Shown: positions 47,802 to 56,710, counted from the stretch's first letter. The stretch is 64,000 nucleotides of DNA from CAVXXD01 sp963765625 (GCA_963765625.1 CAVXXD010000005.1:124001-188000); one strand, 5' to 3'. Made by a program: numbers and translations. Notes: generated by a model not told the origin, from the sequence alone.

Positions 47802-50276
47802 CTACTGTGCCGTCTCCTGCCCGGCCTTTTCGACGGCCTCCCCCGACACGCCGTCGGCCTTGCGTTTACGCTCCACCCTCAGGGCCCACCAGGCCAGGAT
47901 GCTGGGCAGCATCAGCAGCGAGCAGAGGCAGGCCACGGTCAGCGACAGGGCGGTGACCAACCCGAAGCGCTGCATGAAGACCATATCCGAAGTGCCGATG
48001 ATAGCGAAAGCGCCCGCCGTGGTCACCGCCGCGGCGATCAGGGCCTTGCCTACGTGCCCGACGGTGCGCCGGATGGCCTCGTCGATCTCCACCCCGCCGG
48101 AGTGCCACTCCTCCATGAAGCGGTGGGTGATATGGATGCCGTAGTCGATGCCCGCCCCGATTACCAGAGAGGATATCATCACGGTCATGAAGTCCAGGGG
48201 CCACCCTAAAAGCACCAGCGCCCCGATCTCCACCGCGATGCTGACGAAAACCACGCTGGTGGCGGCCAGCCCGAAGAAGACCGATTTGAAGATGATCATG
48301 ACCAGGAGGGCGCAGAGGAGCAGGGCCAGGCCGGAGGTCTTCAGCTGGGTGGGGACCAGGGAGCTCATAAGGTCGGTCATCAGGGCCGGCAGGCCGGTCT
48401 GCTGCATGGTCACGTCCGGGTTCCCACCGTTGATCACCACGGCGCCGTCCCGCATGATTTCGGTTATGCGCTTCATGTCGTCCTGGTTGCCCATGTCCAC
48501 CGCCACGGTGAGCATGGTCACGTCGTAGCGGTCCTCGCCCTCCACCTGGTGCACGAGCTGGGTGGCACCGGTGGCCGCGAGCTGGTCGAAGATAGCCTGT
48601 ACCTGCTGCCTGGTGGCTGGCACGGCGCCATTGTTGGCCCGAGCGATGAGGTCGGCCACGCTGAAGGCCTTCTCCCTCACGATAAGGACGGAACCGGTCG
48701 AGCCCTTTTCACCGGAAGCCGCTATGAGGTCCTCGTACTCCAGGATGGAGGCCAGCACGGCGGGCTCCAGGACGTCTTCCGCCGCTATCAGGGTGTAGGC
48801 CTGGAACTGACCTCCGAAGAAATAGCTGATCTCGTCGTCGGCGATGGCTGACGGGGTGTTGTCCGGCATCATCTTGCTCATGTCCGTCTCGGTGGTCAAC
48901 CTGAAGCTCAGCACCACGCAGGTTATCAGGATGATCAGGGTGATGATCATGACCACCGCGCGGTGGTGCTCGGAGAGCACCGCCACCTGGGCCAGGGAGC
49001 GGTCCAGCCGGGTCTCTCCCTCCCGGTCGATGCGCTTGCGGTTCTTTTTCTCCCACTTCTCCTGCTTCTCCGGGTGGCGGTCACGCAGGACGATGGCAGC
49101 GGGCAGCAGAGTCACCGCCAGCAGGAAGCTGAACAGCACCCCGGCCACGCAGAGCATTCCGAACTGGACGATGTTGGGCATGTTGGAGATGCCGAAGGAG
49201 GCGAAGCCGAAAGCGGTGGTGAACGCAGTGAGGAAGACCGCCACGCCCACCGTCACCACCGAAGTGACGGCGGAGGTGTGGGTATCATTGCCCTTGCGCC
49301 GCTCCTCGTAATATCGGGACATAAAGTGGATGGCGTAGGCGATGTCGATGCCTAGCAACAGTGGCATGATGGCCGAGCTGGAGTAGGTGAAGGGGAAGTT
49401 CAGCCAGCCGGAGAGGCCGACCACCCAGATGATGGTAAAGACCAGGACCATCAGGGTGAGCAGGACGTCGGAGAACCGCCGGAAGGTGATGTACAGCACC
49501 ACCAGGATGAAGACGAAGGCCAGCAGGAACAGGATCATGGTGTCCTTCATCATCATCTCGTTGGAGTCCTTGTTCGAGGTGGCGGTCCCGCTGATGTAGG
49601 TGGACAGACCGGCGGGTTCCTGGAAGTAGTCGTTGGTGGCGTTGACGAAGGGTTCGGCCAGCTTGATCTGGTCGTTGGTGTTGAGGTCGTCGTTGAGGCT
49701 GACCTTGATGAGCAGGGCCTTGCCTCCGGGATCGATGACGTCGACATAGCCACCGGGCATCCCCATCTTCTCCGCCTGCTCCCGGTTGCGAACGATGTTC
49801 GCTTCCACCTGGGCGGTCAGTTCTTCGTCACTGAGCGAGTCGACCACTTCCATCAGGGGGATGGGCATGGCGGGGTCGAAACTGCCGTCGGCCGGGAGGT
49901 AGACCATCTTGTCCAGGGGGGTGGTGACCGCGGTGATCATGTTCCCCCAGAGAAGGGCCTTTCCCTCCTCGGAGCCGTCGAACCCTTCCAGGTACGCCTG
50001 GTAACCGGCCACCCGGCGCAGCACGTCTCCCCGCAGGACGTCGTCGGCTTCGATGAGCACGCTCTCGCTGGCGACTCCCCCGAAATCGTCCTGCAGGGTG
50101 TAGATGGCCTGCACCGATTCGTAATCCTTGGGAAGCATGTTCTCGAAACCGTAGTCCTGGTGTACGAAGGTCGCCCCCCACAGCGCGAAGGCGGTGACGA
50201 TCAGGATGAAGGCGATCACCGCCCAGGGCTTCTTCTCGCTCTGGGTTGCCAGCCATTTAAAGATCTTTTCCGTCAA
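47802..50276 (-). CDS. MMPL/RND-family membrane exporter
   Basis: An exporter of about 824 residues. A helix at the N-terminus (PWAVIAFILIVTAFALWGATF) leads to a large extracytoplasmic domain, a six-helix bundle (FILVVLYITFRRFSDVLLTL, LLGIDIAYAIHFMSRYYEERR, FLTAFTTAFGFASFG), a second domain and a second bundle (VIGAGIDYGIHITHRF, DMVFMQRFGLVTALSLTVACL). This twofold layout is the RND/MMPL architecture, often exporting lipids or drugs by proton drive. I choose the TTG at 50276 (after AAGGGAG) since the longer frame overlaps the MarR gene. A MarR regulator is encoded 22 bases upstream and probably controls it. Confidence 0.9.
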   Translation of the reverse strand: MTEKIFKWLATQSEKKPWAVIAFILIVTAFALWGATFVHQDYGFENMLPKDYESVQAIYTLQDDFGGVASESVLIEADDVLRGDVLRRVAGYQAYLEGFDGSEEGKALLWGNMITAVTTPLDKMVYLPADGSFDPAMPIPLMEVVDSLSDEELTAQVEANIVRNREQAEKMGMPGGYVDVIDPGGKALLIKVSLNDDLNTNDQIKLAEPFVNATNDYFQEPAGLSTYISGTATSNKDSNEMMMKDTMILFLLAFVFILVVLYITFRRFSDVLLTLMVLVFTIIWVVGLSGWLNFPFTYSSSAIMPLLLGIDIAYAIHFMSRYYEERRKGNDTHTSAVTSVVTVGVAVFLTAFTTAFGFASFGISNMPNIVQFGMLCVAGVLFSFLLAVTLLPAAIVLRDRHPEKQEKWEKKNRKRIDREGETRLDRSLAQVAVLSEHHRAVVMIITLIILITCVVLSFRLTTETDMSKMMPDNTPSAIADDEISYFFGGQFQAYTLIAAEDVLEPAVLASILEYEDLIAASGEKGSTGSVLIVREKAFSVADLIARANNGAVPATRQQVQAIFDQLAATGATQLVHQVEGEDRYDVTMLTVAVDMGNQDDMKRITEIMRDGAVVINGGNPDVTMQQTGLPALMTDLMSSLVPTQLKTSGLALLLCALLVMIIFKSVFFGLAATSVVFVSIAVEIGALVLLGWPLDFMTVMISSLVIGAGIDYGIHITHRFMEEWHSGGVEIDEAIRRTVGHVGKALIAAAVTTAGAFAIIGTSDMVFMQRFGLVTALSLTVACLCSLLMLPSILAWWALRVERKRKADGVSGEAVEKAGQETAQ

Positions 50277-50298
50277 CTCCCCACTCCCTTTCCTGCTC

Positions 50299-50751
50299 TC
50301 ATTCCTTCTCACCAGGCGAGTTGCCGGTAAGCCTGTCGAGTATGTCCAGGAACACCTGCAGGTCCTGGTCACTAGCGTCTTCGATGGCGCTGGCGAGCAG
50401 GGACATGCGCAGCTTCTCCATGCCTTTGATGACGTTCTTTCCTTTGCCGGTCAGCTTGACGCGGGTAATCCTGTGGTCCTGTTCGTCCTTTACCCTCTCG
50501 ACCATTCCCCTGGCACACAGGGTGTCGACCATGCGGCTGGCGGTGGGGGGCGCGACCATCATTATGCCCGCGAGTTCGGTCACGGTCGGCTCCTCGTGAA
50601 GCGTGACCATCTTCATCAGGTGCATCTGGGGAAAGGTAGCGCCCTGCCTCCCCAGTTCCTCCCGGAAGACGGCGCCCGCCCTGCGCATGAAGGCGTCCAT
50701 GCTCTCGACCATCTTTTCCACTAGTTGCTGACGAAGGTCTCGTTGTTCCAT
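50299..50751 (-). CDS. MarR-family transcriptional regulator
   Basis: A 150-residue MarR protein. The winged helix has TVTELAGIMMVAPPTASRMVDTL, the recognition helix region, and the wing VERVKDEQDHRITRVKLTGKG. The N- and C-terminal helices form the dimer interface. It is the first gene of a two-gene operon with the MMPL exporter, the standard arrangement for a repressor of a lipophile or drug efflux pump. A 15-bp inverted repeat directly upstream is its likely operator. Confidence 0.93.
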   Translation of the reverse strand: MEQRDLRQQLVEKMVESMDAFMRRAGAVFREELGRQGATFPQMHLMKMVTLHEEPTVTELAGIMMVAPPTASRMVDTLCARGMVERVKDEQDHRITRVKLTGKGKNVIKGMEKLRMSLLASAIEDASDQDLQVFLDILDRLTGNSPGEKE

Positions 50752-50780
50752 AGCGATTTTACGCTCCCACCACGATATTA

Positions 50781-50795
50781 ATTAGCGTTGCTAAT
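50781..50795. promoter_or_regulatory. MarR operator candidate
   Basis: ATTAGC-GTT-GCTAAT is a perfect inverted repeat 30 bases upstream of the MarR start codon, within an AT-rich stretch. Its size and place match autoregulated MarR boxes. Confidence 0.6.
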
Positions 50796-50910
50796 GATTC
50801 TCCACCGGCCCGACAGACTTGTCAAGCAGATTCGCCAATCAATCCCCATCTTTTCTTCGGCAGCCGCGGTGATATGATTGAGGAGAGGCATAGAAAGGAT
50901 GTGATCGGTT

Positions 50911-52119
50911 ATGATGACCTACATCAATTTCCCCCGCCGTATCTCCCTGTTCCAGGAAAAATTGCAGGAGGCGGGCGTCGACGTCCTGGTGGGGACCAAG
51001 CTCAAGACCATCACCCACCTCTCGGGCGGCTTCGTCCCCTGGCGCAGCTGTATCGTTATCCCGGCGCGGGGTGAGCCGCAACTGATCACCTCCGCCCTGG
51101 ACGCCGCCCGCCTGGCCGACGAGACCTGGCTGGACAACGTGGTGGGGTTCGGGGGGCTTCCCGGCCTCGACTTTATGGACATGATCGCCAACCGCATCCG
51201 GGAGCTGGGGCTGGAGCGTTCCGTCATCGGCATCGAGAGCGGCACCTCCAACTACCTGCCCGACGGTTTTATAACCCTCTACGAGTACGAGCAGCTGAAG
51301 GAGAGGTTCCCGGAAGCCACCCTGACCAACGCCGTCGAATTGATGGACCGCTTCACCCTGGTCAAGGAGCCCGAGGAGATCAAGCTGATGCGCCAGGCTA
51401 CCGCCATGGTGGACGCCGCCCACGAGGCGGTGCGGGACGGCTTGAGGGTGGGCATCTCCGAGAAGGAGATCGCCGGCATCGCCGAAGCGGTGATGCGCGA
51501 GAAGGGCAGCCAGTTCGCCTGGACCTTCACCGGCGGGCAGGAGATCGCTTCCGGCTACCGCACCTGGTGGTTCTGGGGCGGCTGCACCCCCGCCACCGAC
51601 AAACTGGTGCAGTGCGGCGATCCGGTCATGCTCGACCTGCACGGCATGTACTGGCTGATGCTGGGGGATGTGGCCCACAATGCCCTCATGGGCAAGCCAA
51701 GCCCCGAGTGGATGGAGGTACGGGACGCTTACGTAGCCACCTGTTACAAGGTGATGGAGGAGATGCAGCCCGGGCGCAGCCTGGCTGAAGTGACAAGAAA
51801 TGTCAACGCACTGGTACAGGACAAAGGCTGGGGCGGCTGGGTCCTGCCAGGTTACGGCCACGGTATCGGCCACTTCGGCCACGAATGGTACCCCTGTGTG
51901 GCGGATACGCCCTCCCCCGGTAACAACGAACCGGACTACGTGCTCGAGCCGGGCTACATCCAGATGATGGCAGTGGTCTGCAACCGGCCCGGCGTGGCAG
52001 GCTTCCGGCTGGAGAGGCCCCTGCTGATCACCGAGACCGGCAACGAGCTCCTTTCCGGGCTGCCCTTCGAGCCCTGGGTGATCGACTGCGGCCGCTCCTG
52101 CGAGCAGCGCGGCTGCTGA
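50911..52119 (+). CDS. M24-family metallopeptidase (Xaa-Pro/creatinase-like) with one altered metal ligand
   Basis: A 402-residue protein with a creatinase N-terminal domain (ISLFQEKLQEAGVDVLVG) and a pita-bread C-terminal domain. Most metal ligands are present: Asp in PVMLDLHG, Asp in MLGDVAHN, His in GYGHGIGHFGHE and the last Glu in GFRLERPLLIT. The first C-terminal Glu, usually in an [FV]TIEPG motif, is replaced: the equivalent reads IQMMAVV. The enzyme may therefore bind one metal or act without metals, as creatinase does. No frame break. It is divergent from the MarR/exporter genes. Aminopeptidase activity should not be assumed. Confidence 0.8.
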   Translation: MMTYINFPRRISLFQEKLQEAGVDVLVGTKLKTITHLSGGFVPWRSCIVIPARGEPQLITSALDAARLADETWLDNVVGFGGLPGLDFMDMIANRIRELGLERSVIGIESGTSNYLPDGFITLYEYEQLKERFPEATLTNAVELMDRFTLVKEPEEIKLMRQATAMVDAAHEAVRDGLRVGISEKEIAGIAEAVMREKGSQFAWTFTGGQEIASGYRTWWFWGGCTPATDKLVQCGDPVMLDLHGMYWLMLGDVAHNALMGKPSPEWMEVRDAYVATCYKVMEEMQPGRSLAEVTRNVNALVQDKGWGGWVLPGYGHGIGHFGHEWYPCVADTPSPGNNEPDYVLEPGYIQMMAVVCNRPGVAGFRLERPLLITETGNELLSGLPFEPWVIDCGRSCEQRGC

Positions 52120-52124
52120 CGGCG

Positions 52125-52241
52125 TCAGGGGAGGAACTTCAACCGTTCAAGCCAGAGGCCGCTCAGCTCTCCCGACCGGCCGATGCCGGCGATGAAGCAT
52201 TTGCCGGCGCGTACGGCTAGTGCCCCGTCGCCGCTTAAACG
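52125..52241 (-). pseudogene. Possible C-terminal gene remnant
   Basis: Within the 213-base gap, the minus strand has a 38-codon open stretch ending RAGKCFIAGIGRSGELSG, then a short tail and a TGA. It has coding-like composition but no start codon or recognised family, and a stop precedes it. It may be the tail of a lost gene. Confidence 0.2.
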
Positions 52242-52291
52242 CGTTCATCCGGCGCCACCTCCGCCTGCTGTAAGGCACTCAACGGTTCGTA

Positions 52292-52297
52292 TATAAT
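52292..52297 (+). promoter_or_regulatory. -10 box of the glycosyltransferase gene
   Basis: A consensus TATAAT lies 36 bases ahead of the start codon. No good -35 is visible. AAAGGAG ends seven bases before the ATG. Confidence 0.45.
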
Positions 52298-52332
52298 AGT
52301 TTAGCCAAACAATCATAAGAAAAGGAGACTCG

Positions 52333-53532
52333 ATGAACATCCTCTTTGTCTGCAAGACCCTGCCGCACGAGAAAGTCATCGGCGGCCCCATCATCATCTA
52401 CAACCGCATCAAATTGCTCTCCCGCAATCACCAGGTCTCACTGCTCTCCTTCTGCTCGGAGGAGGAACGCCGCTACGTCCCCAGTGTGGCGGGGTTCTGC
52501 CAGGAGTGCGTAGTGGTGCCCTTCCCGCCATCCCGTGGTTTTCCCCGCCGCTTCCGGGACTTCTTCTTCTCCCCCGTTCCCAACTACTTCCTCAACAACT
52601 TTCACCCGGCCATGTACGAGAGGCTGCGGGAGATGGTCAGCCGCGGCTCCTACGACGTGGTCATTTCGGAATACTCCATGGTCGCCCAGTACCTCTACCA
52701 CAATCCCGACCTTGAAGGTATCAAACGGGTGATGTCCGTGCACGAATGCTACTACCTGGCCCGTAGAAAAGCCCTGCAGGTGCAGGGGCTCTTCAGCAAA
52801 GAGGGGTTCTCCTCCTTGTTCTACCTGAAGGGCTTGAAGAAGTACGAGTTCGACGTCTACGCCGACGCCGACAAGGTGCTGGTGCTCACCCCCCAGGGGC
52901 GCGACGAACTGGAAGCTGTCAGGCCGGGGTTGAATGTATCCGTCGTCCCCCACGGCGTGGACATCGAGCAGTTCCGCGAACCGGCGGAGTGCGTCAAGGA
53001 AGAAGCAGTGATGTTCCTGGGCAATTACCCCCACGATCCCAATCGCGACGCGGTGGTGTGGTTTGTCGAGCACGCCTGGCCCACGGTGAAGAAAGAGGTG
53101 CCCGGGGCGAAATTCTACGTCGTGGGCAAGGACCCCACCCCCGATCTTCTGGAGCTGGCCCGGCGCGACCCGTCCATCACCGTAACCGGCACGGTTGACG
53201 ACGTGCGGCCATACTTCGAGCGCAGCAAGGTATTCATCTGCCCGGTGCGGATCGGGGGCGGGTTCCGCGGCAAGGTGCTGGAGGCCATGGCCATGGGCCT
53301 GCCCATCGTCAGCACCGCCCTGGGAGCGGAAGGGGTCCCCGCCACCGACGGGGACCAGATGTTCATAGAAGACGATCCTGCCGCCTTCGCAGGCAAGGTG
53401 GTGGACCTGCTGCGTGACGACAGCCTCTGTTCGGAAGTGGGGGCACGTGCCCGCCGGATGGTCGAGGACAGCTTCTCCTGGGAGAAGGGAGTGGAGGAGC
53501 TCGAGAAGGTGCTGGCCGAAACGATAAGATAA
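52333..53532 (+). CDS. GT4-family glycosyltransferase
   Basis: A 399-residue retaining glycosyltransferase of GT-B fold. It starts MNILFVCKTLPHEKVIGGP with the acceptor-domain glycine loop. The C-terminal domain has VVPHGVDIEQF, AVMFLGNYPHDPNRDAV, KFYVVGKDP, VTGTVDDVRPYFERSKVFICPVR and the nucleotide-sugar motif RGKVLEAMAMGLPIVST (E-x7-E-like). Such enzymes extend surface polysaccharides or glycolipids. It is a single-gene unit with its own promoter and a strong terminator. No other polysaccharide gene is adjacent, so the product is unknown. Confidence 0.9.
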   Translation: MNILFVCKTLPHEKVIGGPIIIYNRIKLLSRNHQVSLLSFCSEEERRYVPSVAGFCQECVVVPFPPSRGFPRRFRDFFFSPVPNYFLNNFHPAMYERLREMVSRGSYDVVISEYSMVAQYLYHNPDLEGIKRVMSVHECYYLARRKALQVQGLFSKEGFSSLFYLKGLKKYEFDVYADADKVLVLTPQGRDELEAVRPGLNVSVVPHGVDIEQFREPAECVKEEAVMFLGNYPHDPNRDAVVWFVEHAWPTVKKEVPGAKFYVVGKDPTPDLLELARRDPSITVTGTVDDVRPYFERSKVFICPVRIGGGFRGKVLEAMAMGLPIVSTALGAEGVPATDGDQMFIEDDPAAFAGKVVDLLRDDSLCSEVGARARRMVEDSFSWEKGVEELEKVLAETIR

Positions 53533-53552
53533 GTCCGCGACACCAAAAATAA

Positions 53553-53574
53553 AGAGCCCGCCGCGGCGGGCTCT
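53553..53574. terminator. Bidirectional terminator between the GT4 gene and tRNA-Leu
   Basis: AGAGCCCGCC and its complement form a 10-bp stem with a two-base loop. On the minus strand TTTATTTTT follows, which is ideal for ending the tRNA transcript; on the plus strand CTTCCTTT follows. Confidence 0.8.
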
Positions 53575-53581
53575 CTTCCTT

Positions 53582-53668
53582 TGGTGTCGGAGGGGGGACT
53601 TGAACCCCCATGAGGCTAACCTCACTAGGCCCTCAACCTAGCGCGTCTACCGATTCCGCCACTCCGAC
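53582..53668 (-). tRNA. tRNA-Leu (anticodon GAG)
   Basis: An 87-base class II tRNA with encoded CCA. The acceptor stem GTCGGAG pairs with CTCCGAC. The anticodon stem CTAGG/CCTAG encloses the loop TTGAGGG with anticodon GAG, reading CUC and CUU. A long variable arm (TGAGG-TTAG-CCTCA) and the T arm GGGGG-TTCAAGT-CCCCC complete a leucine-type structure. It follows a hypothetical gene by seven bases and ends at the shared terminator. Confidence 0.97.
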
Positions 53669-53675
53669 CAGTTTT

Positions 53676-54177
53676 TCAGACAGACCCGCTGCCTTCCGGC
53701 AGTTCTCCCGAGGGAAAGGCTTTCTGGTCCAGCTTTATCTTCTTATTTCGGAAACCAGTATAAATCCTGCCCCTCTTCCTGTCCACAATTTTGGCCGCGA
53801 AGAAGGTGTTCTTCGAAAGCAGTCCGAAGAACTGGCCGAAGTGCCCTTCCAACTCTACCCGGTCCCCGTCGGTCAGGGGTGGCGGAAGGCGGAATCCCCG
53901 GTAGAACCAGACCCGGAAGTTCTCTCCGTTGTCATCGTAGCACTTGAAATTAATGTCGAAAGTCAGCGCCTTCGACTTCTGTTCGGTATGCTTGGGGCGG
54001 AAGGTCGGGAGAGGGTACGTCGAAACCTCGTAGACGACCCCGGTTATTTTTGCTTTGGCCAATTCAACCGCCCTCCAGGCATCGTGATCCATTCGAGGCC
54101 AAATATCCAACGATCCCATCCTCTGGATTTATCGTCACAACAAGCTCCGGACTTGAAACCTCCTGCCGTCTGGTCAT
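53676..54177 (-). CDS. Hypothetical protein coupled to coaBC, frameshifted
   Basis: A protein of about 167 residues. Its ATG at 54175-54177 overlaps the coaBC stop as ATGA, with GAGG seven bases ahead, so it is translationally coupled. The first residues read MTRRQEVSSPELVVTINPED; a break near 54115 joins DHDAWRAVELAKAKITGVVYEV and a beta-rich body (DINFKCYDDNGENFRVWFYRGF, VELEGHFGQFF) compatible with an OB-like nucleic-acid- or ligand-binding fold. The tail is basic. Its position beside coaBC, rpoZ and the tRNA does not reveal a function. Confidence 0.6.
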
Positions 54178-55364
54178 CCCCTTACCTCCACCACTCTTAC
54201 GATTATCTCCCTCGCCAGTTCCGCCTTGGTCATCAACGGCAGTTCCTGGGTGGCGCCGTCGGCGGATATGATGACCGCCTGATTGGTTTCGACCGCGAAA
54301 CCGGCATCGGAGCGTGAGACGTCGTTGGCCACTATGAGGTCCAGGTTTTTACGGCGGAGCTTGTCCAGGGCGTTCTCCACCACCGTCTCCGTCTCGGCCG
54401 AAAAGCCCACCAGGACCTGCCCGGGTCGCTTTACCGCTCCCAGTTCAGCCAGGATGTCCGGGGTGCGCTCCAACTCCAGCACCAGCCCGGCCTGGTCTTT
54501 CTTGACCTTGCCCACCTGGGTGTGTACGGGCCGGAAGTCGGCCACCGCGGCTGCTTTGACCACCACTTCGGCATCCTTGGCCCTGTCGAGCACGACATCG
54601 TGCATCTGACGCGCTGTCTCCACCGGTATGTATTCCACTCCGCAGGGGGGCTCCAGCCAGGTGGGTCCGCTTACCAGCACTACTTGCGCTCCTTCCTGCC
54701 GGGCTGCTTCGGCTATGGCAAAGCCCATCTTGCCGCTGGACCGGTTGCCAAGGAAACGCACGGCATCCAGTGGCTCGCGCGTCCCGCCGGCGGTCACCAG
54801 TACCCTGATCCCATGTAGCGCCTGCCGCCCCTCAAGTTCCTCCGACACAGCCGCCATGATCTCTTCCGGGTCGGCCATACGCCCCTCCCCCTCCTCGCCG
54901 CAAGCGAGCAGTCCCGAGCCCGGGCCTATTATCCTGACCCCCCTCCCGCGAAGTACGGAGAGGTTCGCCTGGGTTGCCGGGTGGAGGTACATAGTGCTAT
55001 TCATAGCCGGGGCCAGGAGAATGGGGGCTCGAGTGGACAGCAGGGTGGTCGAGAGCAGATCGTCCGCTATGCCCGCGGCCATTTTGGCGATGATGTTGGC
55101 GGTAGCGGGAGCCACCACCACCAGGTCGGCTTCCTGGGCCAGGGAGATATGGTACATAGGCTTAAGGCCTTCACGGAACAGGGACGTGGCCACCTCTTCA
55201 CCGGTGACGCTTTCAAAAGTGAGGGGAGTCACGAACCGGGTTGCGTTTTCGGTCATGACCGTCTTGATACGGTATCCCGATTTGGACAACCTGCGGGCCA
55301 GGTCCGCCGCTTTATAGGCGGCGATGCCTCCCGTTACACCGAGAACGACGCAGTTATTCCCCAT
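54174..55364 (-). CDS. coaBC: Bifunctional phosphopantothenoylcysteine decarboxylase/phosphopantothenate-cysteine ligase
   Basis: A 396-residue CoaBC that makes 4'-phosphopantetheine in CoA synthesis. The CoaC flavodoxin-like domain has GVTGGIAAYKAADLARRL, the catalytic His in YHISLAQEAD, PAMNSTMYLHPAT and GLLACGEEGEGRM. The CoaB domain has LVTAGGTREPLDAVRFLGNRSSGKMG, VKAAAVADF with the catalytic Lys/Asn region and the C-terminal NDVSRSDAGF. Length is normal. It follows rpoZ by 21 bases. Confidence 0.97.
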   Translation of the reverse strand: MGNNCVVLGVTGGIAAYKAADLARRLSKSGYRIKTVMTENATRFVTPLTFESVTGEEVATSLFREGLKPMYHISLAQEADLVVVAPATANIIAKMAAGIADDLLSTTLLSTRAPILLAPAMNSTMYLHPATQANLSVLRGRGVRIIGPGSGLLACGEEGEGRMADPEEIMAAVSEELEGRQALHGIRVLVTAGGTREPLDAVRFLGNRSSGKMGFAIAEAARQEGAQVVLVSGPTWLEPPCGVEYIPVETARQMHDVVLDRAKDAEVVVKAAAVADFRPVHTQVGKVKKDQAGLVLELERTPDILAELGAVKRPGQVLVGFSAETETVVENALDKLRRKNLDLIVANDVSRSDAGFAVETNQAVIISADGATQELPLMTKAELAREIIVRVVEVRG

Positions 55365-55385
55365 GGTTATGAAGGTGAAAGGTGG

Positions 55386-55628
55386 TTACTTGCCGCCCTC
55401 CGTAAAGGGCTCGTACTCCAGTTTATCCTGGGCCACTTCTTCCAGGGCGATGGTGAGAGGTTTGTTTGAGGCGGTCTGTACCTGTGGCCCCACTTCCTGG
55501 CCCAGGCCCTCGCCCAGATGCCGATAGTAGTTATTAATCTGGCGCGCCCGCTTGGCGGCTGCGATGGCCAGCGTGAAGCGCGAATCGGTATACTCCAGCA
55601 AATCATCGATCTTCGGATTCATCAGCAT
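55386..55628 (-). CDS. rpoZ: RNA polymerase omega subunit
   Basis: An 80-residue omega subunit. The core motif NPKIDDLLEYTDSRFTLAIAAAKRARQIN is typical, and so is NKPLTIALEEVAQDKL at the C-terminus. It helps assemble the beta-prime subunit. An ATG two codons downstream is an alternative start. It lies 88 bases after gmk, the order usual in Actinomycetota and Firmicutes. Confidence 0.95.
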   Translation of the reverse strand: MLMNPKIDDLLEYTDSRFTLAIAAAKRARQINNYYRHLGEGLGQEVGPQVQTASNKPLTIALEEVAQDKLEYEPFTEGGK

Positions 55629-55716
55629 CTCTCGGGTATTCCTCCTTGTTCAAACTACACTCCGTACTCAGCCATTATAGCATACCGTCCCCACAGCGGT
55701 TCCGGCATGACCCAGC

Positions 55717-56283
55717 TCATCCCCCTGCCGCTTCCTCGTATACGGCGCTCAGGTCTTCGACCGCGGTCGCGAGGTCTTGGTTCAGGACATGGTAGTCGAA
55801 GTGGCCCCAGCCCTGCTCCATCTCCCAACCGGCCTTTTTCAGTCGCCGGTCGAGCTGGTCCTCGCTCTCGGTGCTCCTGTCACGCAAGCGCCTCTCCAGC
55901 TCCTGAAGGGAGGCGGTGTGGATGAACACCATGACCGCTTCCGGCATCTTCTCCTTGATCTGGCGGGCGCCCTGAACATCTATCTCCAGGATGATGTCGC
56001 GGCCTTCTTCCAGCCCGGCCCGTACCTGTTGGATGAAGGTCCCGTACCGGTTGCCGTACACTTCCGCCCATTCAAGAAAAGCGTCGTCGGCCAGATGGTG
56101 GTCGAACTCCTCTTCGCTCAGGAAGAAATATTCCCGCCCATCGACTTCACCAGGCCTGGGGGGCCTGGTGGTGGCCGAAACGGACAGCTCCAAGCAGGAA
56201 TAGCGGGCCATTAACTCCCTTACCAGAGTCCCTTTCCCCGCTCCGGAAGGTCCGGATATGACGAAAAGGCGCCCTTTGCGCAT
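55717..56283 (-). CDS. gmk: Guanylate kinase
   Basis: A 188-residue kinase phosphorylating GMP to GDP. The P-loop is SGPSGAGKGTLV, the GMP-binding region SATTRPPRPGEVDGREYFF, and the lid and C-terminal motif ILEIDVQGARQIKE. The open frame extends upstream, but the ATG at 56283 begins the family-typical MRKGRLFVISGPS. It lies 22 bases downstream of mihF. Residues needed for catalysis are all visible. Confidence 0.97.
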   Translation of the reverse strand: MRKGRLFVISGPSGAGKGTLVRELMARYSCLELSVSATTRPPRPGEVDGREYFFLSEEEFDHHLADDAFLEWAEVYGNRYGTFIQQVRAGLEEGRDIILEIDVQGARQIKEKMPEAVMVFIHTASLQELERRLRDRSTESEDQLDRRLKKAGWEMEQGWGHFDYHVLNQDLATAVEDLSAVYEEAAGG

Positions 56284-56305
56284 GGTCTTCCGCTTGAGTG
56301 GAGTT

Positions 56306-56614
56306 CTATTTGAACTTTTCGAGCAGCGCCTTCTCCTGATTGGCGCCGAGCCCCTTGATCTTGCGGGACTCGCTGATGCCGAGCTCCTCCATGATCTTGG
56401 TGGCACGCAGCTTGCCGATGCCCGGCTGAGACTCGATGACCGATTTCACGCTCATCTTCCCGACGACGGGATCGTCTTTACGCTTCAAGAGGTCTTTTAT
56501 CGTGAGCTGACCCATCTTGATTTTCTGCTTGATCTCGGCTCGTTCTTTCCGAACCTTAGCCGCTTTCTCCAGGGCCAGCTTTCTCTGCTCATCGGTCAAT
56601 TTCGGTAAAGCCAT
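56306..56614 (-). CDS. mihF: Integration host factor, actinobacterial type
   Basis: A 102-residue DNA-binding protein starting MALPKLTDEQRKLALEKA. It contains the conserved MSVKSVIESQPGIGKLRATKIMEELGI helix-hairpin and GLGANQEKALLEKF end of actinobacterial IHF. It shapes the nucleoid and is unrelated to the enterobacterial IHF heterodimer. The open frame upstream is ignored because the ATG at 56614 has GAAGGAGG at a good distance. It supports an actinobacterial origin for the window. Its own promoter lies upstream. Confidence 0.93.
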   Translation of the reverse strand: MALPKLTDEQRKLALEKAAKVRKERAEIKQKIKMGQLTIKDLLKRKDDPVVGKMSVKSVIESQPGIGKLRATKIMEELGISESRKIKGLGANQEKALLEKFK

Positions 56615-56660
56615 CTCTCCCTCCTTCAGGTAACAATACCCATACCAAATAACCACACAT

Positions 56661-56690
56661 AGTATAAGCGCATACGACTATACAAGGCAA
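56661..56690 (-). promoter_or_regulatory. Promoter of the mihF-gmk-rpoZ-coaBC genes
   Basis: On the minus strand TTGCCT (56685-56690) and TATACT (56661-56666) are 18 bases apart, followed by 46 bases to the mihF start. It allows mihF and its followers to be transcribed apart from the pyr genes. Confidence 0.5.
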
Positions 56691-56710
56691 GACCAGCGGT
56701 TTTATAGCTC

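Noticed and set aside
52438..53625. 395-codon minus-strand open frame opposite the GT4 gene
   Set aside because: It overlaps the tRNA terminator and has no motif; the plus strand encodes a full GT4 enzyme.
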